From IMG/VR virus record IMGVR_UViG_3300036845_000140, positions 1 through 44,017 of that record: 44,017 bases of DNA, one strand, 5' to 3'. Numbering within the stretch: position 1 is the stretch's first letter; each line of letters begins with the position of its first letter. The translations under genes were made by a program, and so were the position numbers. The stretch comes from a virus. A model generated the notes under the pieces. The model saw only the letters and a program-made list of their open reading frames with translations, ran no database searches and was not told the DNA's origin. Shown piece after piece: positions 7,681-14,142 of this stretch.

Positions 7681-8829
7681 TTAGGTGTCGTTCGCCGATG
7701 CGAAGTAGCCCGTGAAAACGCCCCATTCTTTGTACTGGTTGGCGGGGTTCGCCTTCGCGATCTTCTTCAGGCCATAGGCCATCTCGACGCCGACGCCGCG
7801 GACGAATTGGTAATCGTCCTCTTTCAGGAAGGTGGGACGAGGCATTCTGCCCCACGCCCAGGCCATTGCGGACTGGCCGCACATGAACACGGGCGCGACC
7901 TGGATGCCACCTGCACCGGCGGTCGTATAGGTGACCGGCAGGCGGATATCCAGTTCCGGGACTTCCCGGAAGATCATGCCGTTGTACAGCAAATCACCGT
8001 CCTGGAAGAGCGGGTTCTTGTCGAGGCCGTCACCCTCACGCGGGCGAGCTTGCGTGTTGGCGTTGATGATGGTGGTGTCCGCCTGCAGATCGCGGAAGCA
8101 GTTCGAGCCCACGAAGACCACGAAGTATTCGCGGCCGTTCTTGAGCTTGTAGGGCCGGATGCGCGGATTCGCTTTCTTGGCGAGCCGCTTCATCTTGTTC
8201 GAGGCCGCCGCCGACATGGTCATGCCGGTGGTGATGTTGGCCGCGCTCGAGGCCCAGTTGCCGGCCACCAGGTTGCCCTGGGAACCGCCGAACAGCACCC
8301 GATCCGCATTGTCCGATACCCAGGTATTGCGCTGGGCGGCGGTCGCGGTGTCGAAGAGCTGGCCGTTGACGCGCTGACCGTTGTTCGAGCCCAGCGCGGC
8401 GGGCTGCGAGTTCTGCAGCGGGACCGCGTAGAAGGCGTCGATGATCTCGTCGCGCTGCAGCTCCTTGCCCCAATCTTCCAGGAGCGGGCGAGCCTGCCCG
8501 AACAGGTCGATCGAGGACTTCTGCTCTTCGGACTTCGGAATCCGAACCGCGTTGCGGGCCCAATCGACCCACATGCGATCGCCGAAGTTGTCGATGTTCT
8601 CTTCGTTACCGACGAGGGCGCCGGTCGCGATTGCCTGTTGCTTGAGACGCGCAACGAGCGGGATATTGATCTGCTCGCCGCCCTTCTTGAGGTCGTTGAT
8701 GACCCGGATGATGGCGGTGAGTTCGCTCCCGACGTAGGGCGAAAACAGATTTTGGCGGATGTACTCCCGAGTGACTTCCTTGCGGAAGACAATCAGTTTA
8801 TTTTGAGCTTGAACCGTCGTAACGGCCAT
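7681..8829 (-). CDS. Major capsid protein (N4 gp56 / DUF4043-like)
   Basis: This 382-residue protein carries the family pattern of N4-gp56/DUF4043 major capsid proteins: an N-arm (LIVFRKEVTREYIRQNLF), the segment GGEQINIPLVARLK, and GALVGNEENIDNF. No signal sequence is present. It is preceded by an acidic scaffold-like gene and followed by strong hairpins. Its N-arm (about residues 12-45) is copied in two small genes flanking the portal gene, which is unusual. It forms the icosahedral shell. Confidence 0.85.
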   Translation of the reverse strand: MAVTTVQAQNKLIVFRKEVTREYIRQNLFSPYVGSELTAIIRVINDLKKGGEQINIPLVARLKQQAIATGALVGNEENIDNFGDRMWVDWARNAVRIPKSEEQKSSIDLFGQARPLLEDWGKELQRDEIIDAFYAVPLQNSQPAALGSNNGQRVNGQLFDTATAAQRNTWVSDNADRVLFGGSQGNLVAGNWASSAANITTGMTMSAAASNKMKRLAKKANPRIRPYKLKNGREYFVVFVGSNCFRDLQADTTIINANTQARPREGDGLDKNPLFQDGDLLYNGMIFREVPELDIRLPVTYTTAGAGGIQVAPVFMCGQSAMAWAWGRMPRPTFLKEDDYQFVRGVGVEMAYGLKKIAKANPANQYKEWGVFTGYFASANDT

Positions 8830-8908
8830 GGCCCGACCCTTTCAGGTTGGGCTACAGCGACTTAGCGGAGCGCCTCTGAGGGCGCGAAGCGTAGCGAGTG
8901 ATTGATGA

Positions 8909-10054
8909 TCAGCCGTTGAGCGCGTAGTCGAAGATCGCACCCTCGGAACCGTCGAAGCCGCGGGCGTCGTTGGTGCGGCTGTTGCCGCCGCGACCACCGG
9001 CGCTACCGGCGCCGTTCAATGAGGGCAGTCTGCGACCACCCGAAGGAGCCTGTCGGCTTTGCTGTCCGCGCTCCTGTGCTTGTTGCTCCCGGCCTCGGCC
9101 CTGTTGCCGAGACGGACCCTGGCGCTCCTGCTGCCCGTCGTGGGACTGACGCAGGCCTTCCAATTCTTCCGGGTCAACTCCGAGCAGGCGTGCCGCCTGC
9201 TCGATCGCGTTGCCTTCCACCGATGCCCGGTAGTTGGCGAGGTCGAGGTTGTCCTCGGCCCACTGCATCAATGCGTGAGCTGGGTCACGGGCATTGATGA
9301 TCGATTGGACGATCGCCTGATCGCCTCGGTTCCCGGAGCGCGCGCTGTTGCTCAGCCGCTCCAAGTTCTGGGACGCGAAGCGGAACTCTTCGACACGCCC
9401 TTCGCGGTCGTAAGCCTGCTCCATCGTCCGAAAATTGTCCTCCAGCCGCGATGTTCTGACCGCGAGCGCGATACGCTCTTCGGTGCGCCTGTCCTGGTAT
9501 GCCTGCCATTCCTGCGGATGGAGTAATTGGTCGGGCACCTCGTCTTCGGTGCGCTGCTCCTGCCGCTCGCCGCGCGGTGCCTGCTGCTGGCCCTCCAGTC
9601 TGGCGAGGCGCTCGCGGAGCGCCGCTACCTCGGGATCGACGCCCTGCTGCTGCCCCCCCCGGCGCCAGGACGGCAGCATGCTGGTGTCGGTGCGCGCCGG
9701 GATTGTGGCGCCATCAGCCGGGTCGCCAGGCGCATTATCGCGCTCAAACTCTGCATCTCCGCCATCCGGTTCCTCTTCGCCCTCTACTGGCTCGCCGGTG
9801 ACCGGATCGACTTCGGCCATTTCGTTGGGGTCAACGAATTGGTCGCCCTCGGCGCCATCCTCCGGGTCTGTCACGTCCCCGAGCTCGTCGCCCATTTCCT
9901 CCAGAGAGCGGTCACCGTCGTTCTCGGCGGGGCCGTCGCCCATCGCCTCGAGGAAAATCTCGCTCTCGGTGTCGGCAATCGCGCCGGCCAGCATCGCCTG
10001 CTCGGCGGCGTCGTCCTGATCGTTCTGGACAGCAACTCGTCTGGCTTTCGCCAT
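8909..10054 (-). CDS. Scaffold-like acidic capsid assembly protein
   Basis: This 381-residue protein is very rich in Asp and Glu in its first 110 residues and in Gln/Arg in the middle and end. A helical segment with LEGQQQAP and DQLLHPQEWQAYQDRRTEER lies between. An acidic N-terminus, helical core and basic Gln-rich tail just before the major capsid gene are typical of podovirus scaffolding proteins, which direct capsid assembly and leave before DNA packaging. The ATG is preceded by GAGGTGAGCC, the extended Shine-Dalgarno motif shared by many genes here. The 14 bases before that are shared with the ERF gene leader. Confidence 0.75.
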   Translation of the reverse strand: MAKARRVAVQNDQDDAAEQAMLAGAIADTESEIFLEAMGDGPAENDGDRSLEEMGDELGDVTDPEDGAEGDQFVDPNEMAEVDPVTGEPVEGEEEPDGGDAEFERDNAPGDPADGATIPARTDTSMLPSWRRGGQQQGVDPEVAALRERLARLEGQQQAPRGERQEQRTEDEVPDQLLHPQEWQAYQDRRTEERIALAVRTSRLEDNFRTMEQAYDREGRVEEFRFASQNLERLSNSARSGNRGDQAIVQSIINARDPAHALMQWAEDNLDLANYRASVEGNAIEQAARLLGVDPEELEGLRQSHDGQQERQGPSRQQGRGREQQAQERGQQSRQAPSGGRRLPSLNGAGSAGGRGGNSRTNDARGFDGSEGAIFDYALNG

Positions 10055-10077
10055 GGCTCACCTCTTTGGTTTGAAAT

Positions 10078-10184
10078 TGGCAGCGGTCGCCGGAATTGAA
10101 CCGACTGTTCGGCCTCGTGTCTGCGGGTTCGGCTACCTGTCCCTACCCGCCCGACGGTCATCGGCTTTGCACACCAGCACCGCT
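10078..10184 (-). other. tRNA-like 3' half (T-arm, acceptor strand, CCA); doubtful gene
   Basis: On the minus strand the sequence ends with a 5-bp T-stem and canonical T-loop (GTCGG-TTCAATT-CCGGC, 10089-10105), a 7-base strand GACCGCT, one base and an encoded CCA (10078-10080). AGCGGTG at 10178-10184 could pair with six of the seven acceptor bases, giving a 107-nt element. I could not find a normal anticodon arm, and the length is too great for a standard tRNA. It lies in the 128-bp gap 10055-10182. It may be a tRNA remnant, an unusual tRNA-like RNA or chance. Confidence 0.25.
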
Positions 10185-10527
10185 AAACGCTGAACCTGAT
10201 CTTGCGCCGCTCACCGAACTCGGTAGCGGTCTTGAAGCCCTCCGCGCGCGGCAGGAGCCGGAAGAACGATGACTTGGCCACGATCTTGGGGCCGCAGAGC
10301 AGCCGTATGATCTGCTGCTGCCGCTCCGCTCTGATATCCTCGGCGCGCTCCCGCGCCTCCGCTGGCGTCAGACCGCTCGTGAGCGCCTCGTTGACCAGCT
10401 TGACGCCGTATTCGTGGATGAGCGCGCGCCATTTCTTGGGTAGGCGGTCGATCTCCAGCATGTGGATGACGGCATCGGGGTCGCCGATGTAGACGTCGGT
10501 GCGAGCGCGCGCGGTCAAGGCGGACAC
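10183..10527 (-). CDS. Virion-region protein of unknown function, 114 aa (GTG start)
   Basis: This is a helical, charged protein with a C-terminal basic region (RLLPRAEGFKTATEFGERRK). It overlaps the SGNH hydrolase gene by 13 bp and precedes the scaffold gene. It shows no signal peptide, unlike the genes just upstream. The segment GLTPAEARERAEDIRAERQQQI looks like an amphipathic helix. The function is unknown. Confidence 0.6.
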   Translation of the reverse strand: MSALTARARTDVYIGDPDAVIHMLEIDRLPKKWRALIHEYGVKLVNEALTSGLTPAEARERAEDIRAERQQQIIRLLCGPKIVAKSSFFRLLPRAEGFKTATEFGERRKIRFSV

Positions 10528-11225
10528 GTCCCGCTAAGCGGGTTCATCGACACACAAACTAGGTGGGCAATTATATTCAGGCCCGCGTTGGTTGGGTGAA
10601 CCTGATCCGATTGAAAATAGGTCAAGTTCGTATTGCAGGTTGAACACCCAATGTTTGCATCTAAATCGGTTCGAGCCAGAAGATAACTTCCAGCTCCATT
10701 TATGACGCCCGAATTGTATGCCGCCCGATCAGCATCGGAGTCTCCAGATCGCTTCAAGATGGGGACGGCAATGATGTGACTAGCCAGCCATCCCGCGCTT
10801 ATGCGCGCCGCCAAGTAGGTTTGAAACGAAGCGTATGTCGTGGCTCCGCTTGCTCCGTAAAATATATCATTGGTGCCCGCAAAAAGAATTAGATAAGGCT
10901 GCGATCCATTGCACGTCAAAGACGCCAGAAGCGGATCAACGTTGGCAGCCGCAAGGTTTATGAGGCTATTCCCTCCTGTCGTGCCCCCTGAATTGTAGTT
11001 CCAGCCTGTGGCGCCGACGCCTTGATTTGATGCGGTCGTAGAGAGGGCCGTCGCTATGGTTGCTGGGTATGGCGCAGTGGCCCCAAAGCCTACAGTTATG
11101 CTGTCCCCGACCGCAACGAGGTTTGTACATTGAGGCAAGACGCCGTGGGTGAAAGACCTGGACGGGGTCCGAGAACCAAGGAGCACCAGCACCGATAGAA
11201 ACGCGACAGACAGCAGTCTCAACAT
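10515..11225 (-). CDS. Secreted SGNH/GDSL hydrolase (esterase/deacetylase type)
   Basis: Block I (VAVGDSITVG) with the nucleophile Ser, block III (LFAGTNDIFYG) and block V (SDQVHPTNAG) with Asp and His are all present, so the catalytic set looks complete. The N-terminus is a signal-peptide-like hydrophobic stretch (LLSVAFLSVLVLLGS). The gene starts four bases after the stop of a fibre-like gene. Such hydrolases on phage particles often trim O-acetyl groups from capsule or LPS. The DNA is visibly AT-richer than the rest of the genome, which suggests recent acquisition together with the gene upstream. Substrate unknown. Confidence 0.8.
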   Translation of the reverse strand: MLRLLSVAFLSVLVLLGSRTPSRSFTHGVLPQCTNLVAVGDSITVGFGATAPYPATIATALSTTASNQGVGATGWNYNSGGTTGGNSLINLAAANVDPLLASLTCNGSQPYLILFAGTNDIFYGASGATTYASFQTYLAARISAGWLASHIIAVPILKRSGDSDADRAAYNSGVINGAGSYLLARTDLDANIGCSTCNTNLTYFQSDQVHPTNAGLNIIAHLVCVSMNPLSGTCPP

Positions 11226-11229
11226 GGGG

Positions 11230-12129
11230 TTAATACACATTGGTTCCAAGCGCCGTCATCGCAGCATTTATGCGCGATGCAATCGCGGTTGCTTGTGTCG
11301 AGTTAAGTCCGCCACCGGCAAAGGCCGCCGACAATTGGTCAGAGGTGAAATTGGTGGAACTCAGCGTTAGAAGGGTAATCGTGGCCGCTGGCGCGGAACC
11401 TATCGTCTGCGCTGCATTTACAAACGGCGTGCTGTTGCCGTTTTTATAAGCCTGAACATTCCCCGCATTTCTGGTGCAGACGAATTGACCTTGCGCCTGC
11501 GAGCTTGCGACTAAAGTTCCCGAGGGAGCTCCGAATGACACGCCATCCAGGTTTTGGAAATTTGATGTGCAATAATCGAACTGCCCACCGGTAACGGCGC
11601 CTACCTGCACGTATGAATCTGAAGTTGCTCTTAAAGTCCTATCGTAGAAACCTATCGATGCGCTTGTGGTAGAGCTATAAGAACCTCCAGAAGCGGAACT
11701 GAAGCCCGTGTCTAGCTTCATATTTGAGGCGTTGCCTGTATAGCCCTGATCAGCATTAAATGTCGGAGTGTTTGATGGGGTTAATGTAAAACTAGATGAA
11801 CAAAGATTTAGGTTTGCAGTCGTCGTCGTGTTTGTCGCGAGGAAATAAAATATATCGAGATTACCAGTACTCCCCGACCACGCGCTGCATCCAACGCCAT
11901 CGGAAATCATCCCGCAAATCATATTGGTATAAGCGGTCGTCTCCGTACCGCTCAGCCCGGAGGTGCGGGCCAGGAAGGTTCCTGCCGCACCATGAGTGGC
12001 GTCACATGTGGATGTGGCAATCTTGCCGCTTGAGACAATTCCCAAGAACTGCCCGCGCGCGGGCCGATCGCCCAGATGCAGGCACCAGATGCCGACGAGG
12101 GCGAGTGCGACAGCGAGAAGTTTGCGCAT
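11230..12129 (-). CDS. Secreted fibre-like / appendage protein, 299 aa
   Basis: A hydrophobic leader (LLAVALALVGIWCLHL) is followed by a Ser/Thr/Asn/Gly-rich beta protein that resembles lectin-like or LamG-like appendage domains. It has several Cys pairs and a helical end (STQATAIASRINAAMTALG) that reads like the tail of laminin-G-type phage proteins. The base composition is AT-rich, like the SGNH gene that follows. It starts in a TGATG overlap. A role in surface binding alongside the hydrolase is inferred. Confidence 0.65.
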   Translation of the reverse strand: MRKLLAVALALVGIWCLHLGDRPARGQFLGIVSSGKIATSTCDATHGAAGTFLARTSGLSGTETTAYTNMICGMISDGVGCSAWSGSTGNLDIFYFLATNTTTTANLNLCSSSFTLTPSNTPTFNADQGYTGNASNMKLDTGFSSASGGSYSSTTSASIGFYDRTLRATSDSYVQVGAVTGGQFDYCTSNFQNLDGVSFGAPSGTLVASSQAQGQFVCTRNAGNVQAYKNGNSTPFVNAAQTIGSAPAATITLLTLSSTNFTSDQLSAAFAGGGLNSTQATAIASRINAAMTALGTNVY

Positions 12130-12902
12130 CAGTTATAGCCCGCGTTGCAGTCCAACGCCGTGCCAGGCGCGGTCAATCCAGTGGCCGTCGTCGTTGCCGC
12201 CACGCTGATCGCCGTGCCGAACTGCAATCCTTGCAGCGATAGGGTGTAGCCGGTCGCGTTAGTTGGCGGTATTCCGAACGATTGAACCGGGACCGTTGTG
12301 CCGAGCGTGACACTGCCTGATGCCACGTTGAACACTTGCACGTACTCAACGGTAGCGTTCGGGTTCCAGCAGTGCAGCAATCCGAGCTGACCGGGGCTCG
12401 CCTTGATCGGCTTAACAGTGGTCGAAAGTGCATTCAGGAGTAACGGCGTCCACCCCGCCGATGTCCCGAGCGGAGGGGGCGCGTCCACAAGCGTATTGAG
12501 GCGCTTGATCAATGCCAGGAGCGAGCACGATCCGGTGTCTGACCCGCAGACGGTATCACCCTTCGCGCCTTCCGTCAGGTTCCAGCCATCGACGCCTGCG
12601 CCGGTAGCGAGAGAGCCGGCCGCATAGGCCCCAGACGCCACGCCTCCAGAGGCTATGGTGTGCGGGATCGCGCCCTGATCGCTCGCCACCACAACCGGGA
12701 TCGAATTGGCCGAGGTCTTGGAGCCGATCTTTTCCGCGCCGGTCGAATCGATCAGGACTTGCGCGGGGCATACCTTGGTCGATGCGCAGACGAAGGCGAG
12801 AACCGTCGTGCCGGCGCCTTGGGTGGCGGTATAGTCAGCGAGCGCCACGATGGGCGCCAGAGCCAACGCCGTGTAGAGAAGACTCAGCAGCCATTTCTTC
12901 AT
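12129..12902 (-). CDS. Signal-peptide-bearing virion-region protein, 257 aa
   Basis: The leader MKKWLLSLLYTALALAPIVA ends at an ALA-D type cleavage site. The body contains QVLIDSTGAEKIGSKTSANS followed by IPVVVASDQ, a pattern often seen in phage structural proteins annotated around tail or fibre modules. The C-terminal part is beta-rich and ends with CNAGYN. The ATG overlaps the previous stop (ATGA at 12899-12902), which fixes this start rather than the longer frame. A structural or appendage role is inferred; the secretion signal is unexplained. Confidence 0.7.
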   Translation of the reverse strand: MKKWLLSLLYTALALAPIVALADYTATQGAGTTVLAFVCASTKVCPAQVLIDSTGAEKIGSKTSANSIPVVVASDQGAIPHTIASGGVASGAYAAGSLATGAGVDGWNLTEGAKGDTVCGSDTGSCSLLALIKRLNTLVDAPPPLGTSAGWTPLLLNALSTTVKPIKASPGQLGLLHCWNPNATVEYVQVFNVASGSVTLGTTVPVQSFGIPPTNATGYTLSLQGLQFGTAISVAATTTATGLTAPGTALDCNAGYN

Positions 12903-13081
12903 GGGACAAGTCCTAGCAGGAGCACTGTGGTGCAGCCGGTCGCCATGCTGATGACGCCCGTGCCACAAGCTGCGATCGATACAGTCGAGAACGAGCCCGC
13001 CCCATAGCCGAGCGTTGGCATCTGCGCGCTCGCGGGGCCGCCGATGGCCAACAGCACCAGCAGCATGAGGGCGCGCGTCAT
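12899..13081 (-). CDS. Small secreted protein, 60 aa
   Basis: This is a 60-residue protein with a clear Sec leader (MTRALMLLVLLAIGGPASA, cleavage before Q). The mature part is about 40 residues with two Cys (positions 39 and 50) that could form a disulphide. It is joined to both neighbours by ATGA overlaps. It belongs to a run of five genes with secretory leaders between portal and scaffold. No family is recognised. Confidence 0.7.
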   Translation of the reverse strand: MTRALMLLVLLAIGGPASAQMPTLGYGAGSFSTVSIAACGTGVISMATGCTTVLLLGLVP

Positions 13082-13482
13082 TGCTTGATCCCGAAATTGA
13101 TCGTCAGACCGGTTGCGGCATTTGTGTTGTCGCTGTCGGCCTGTGCTCCTGTCAGGCAGAAGCAGAGCCCGGAAAAGAACTGGAGACCATCCGGGATCGG
13201 GATCACCGCACCGCCTCCGGCGCTGGATGCGCCAAATGGGATTGGCACCTTCCATTTCACCGGATCTGAGTTACAGGTAGGGGCTGTCGCCTTGTCGTAG
13301 AGCTTCAGCCAGTAAATGGTGGTGGTCGTGTTGAATAGGCCGAGCAGTCGAAGCTGCACATTGCCGGCGACCACGAGATTTGAATTGGTCGAAGCTGCGC
13401 TATCGAACTTGAGCGGCACCGACTGAGCGAACGCCGTTCCGCACGATGCGAGCGCGAAGAGGAAGGCAAGCAGTCTGCTCAT
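13078..13482 (-). CDS. Secreted beta-rich protein, 134 aa
   Basis: The Sec leader (MSRLLAFLFALASCGTAFA, cleavage before Q) is followed by a beta-rich domain with NVQLRLLGLFNTTTTIYWLK and a Cys pair near GLCFCLTG. Similar small proteins occur in structural blocks of alphaproteobacterial phages, where their role is unclear. It overlaps the upstream gene by four bases (ATGA). A virion surface or periplasmic role is possible. Confidence 0.7.
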   Translation of the reverse strand: MSRLLAFLFALASCGTAFAQSVPLKFDSAASTNSNLVVAGNVQLRLLGLFNTTTTIYWLKLYDKATAPTCNSDPVKWKVPIPFGASSAGGGAVIPIPDGLQFFSGLCFCLTGAQADSDNTNAATGLTINFGIKQ

Positions 13483-13910
13483 AGGTCGATCCTCCCGCGG
13501 GGTCGAAGCGATGCCGGGTCAAGCGGGACCTCGGGCAGCTTGCCGACGGCGGTCGGCGTAATGATCTGCTCAGTGGCATCCTTGGCCTTCTGCAGCCGCG
13601 ACAAGGCGGAAGAGGCCAGCGCAGTAGGGTCGCCGTTTGAAAACCTGGCATTGACCGCGCGCAGCTTGGCGGCGCCCTGCACCACGTTATCGACGATGCC
13701 CTCGGTGATCGCGGCCTGGACCTTCAGCTCACCGAATGCATCGCGGAACTTCTCCGCGAGATTGCCGCAGAACTCGTCAACGTCGCCCAGCTCGCTCATA
13801 AGATCAGCGAGCCCGGATGCTTTCTGGGACATCATCACCTCGAAATGTCGGTTCATGCGGACGCGCTCGGTCAGGAGCGCGATCTCGATCTCAAGCCGCC
13901 CGCCGCTCAT
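13479..13910 (-). CDS. Helical cytoplasmic protein, 143 aa
   Basis: This alpha-helical protein starts MSGGRLEIEIALL and has coiled-coil-like content throughout (MSQKASGLADLMSELGDV). No leader is seen. It lies between a capsid-arm mini-gene and the secreted genes, and overlaps the former by 20 bp. The ATG at 13910 is preferred to an in-frame TTG three codons earlier, but neither has a strong ribosome-binding site. The function is unknown. Confidence 0.65.
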   Translation of the reverse strand: MSGGRLEIEIALLTERVRMNRHFEVMMSQKASGLADLMSELGDVDEFCGNLAEKFRDAFGELKVQAAITEGIVDNVVQGAAKLRAVNARFSNGDPTALASSALSRLQKAKDATEQIITPTAVGKLPEVPLDPASLRPRGRIDL

Positions 13911-14142
13911 CGGCGGCAAGGGCCAAATCTAGGGCGCTGTAGGGCGTGAACAGATTGTGGCGGATGTATTCCAGCGTCACGCTGCGCCGAAAGTTGATGA
14001 GGCATTGAGCGTCCAGGAGGGCGGGCACATGGCCGAAACGGTCAGTTACGAGCGCTCGCACCGGCATGATCGAGGCCGCGCGAACGATGGCAGGCGCCGC
14101 AATAACGCTCACCAATCCTGTCAGAAAACCGCGTCTGTTCAT
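13891..14142 (-). CDS. Twin-arginine-like leader fused to a capsid N-arm copy (downstream paralogue)
   Basis: This 83-residue protein has two parts. Residues 1-30 form a twin-arginine-type leader (NRRGFLTGL, hydrophobic stretch, then IVRAASIMPVRA). Residues 48-72 (INFRRSVTLEYIRHNLFTPY) resemble the N-arm of the major capsid protein (IVFRKEVTREYIRQNLFSPY). It overlaps the portal stop by four bases. A paralogue with the same two parts sits on the other side of portal. The short leader-type family is common in rhizobial prophages; its function is not known to me. See findings. Confidence 0.8.
   Translation of the reverse strand: MNRRGFLTGLVSVIAAPAIVRAASIMPVRALVTDRFGHVPALLDAQCLINFRRSVTLEYIRHNLFTPYSALDLALAADERRAA

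Noticed and set aside
10078-10105. The tRNA-like 3' end as attP core
   Set aside because: It is about 18-26 kb from the integrase, while arm-type repeats lie right after the integrase gene.
10078-10184. A functional tRNA gene
   Set aside because: No 5+7+5 anticodon arm could be found, and 107 nt is too long for a standard tRNA. Kept only as a tRNA-like element.
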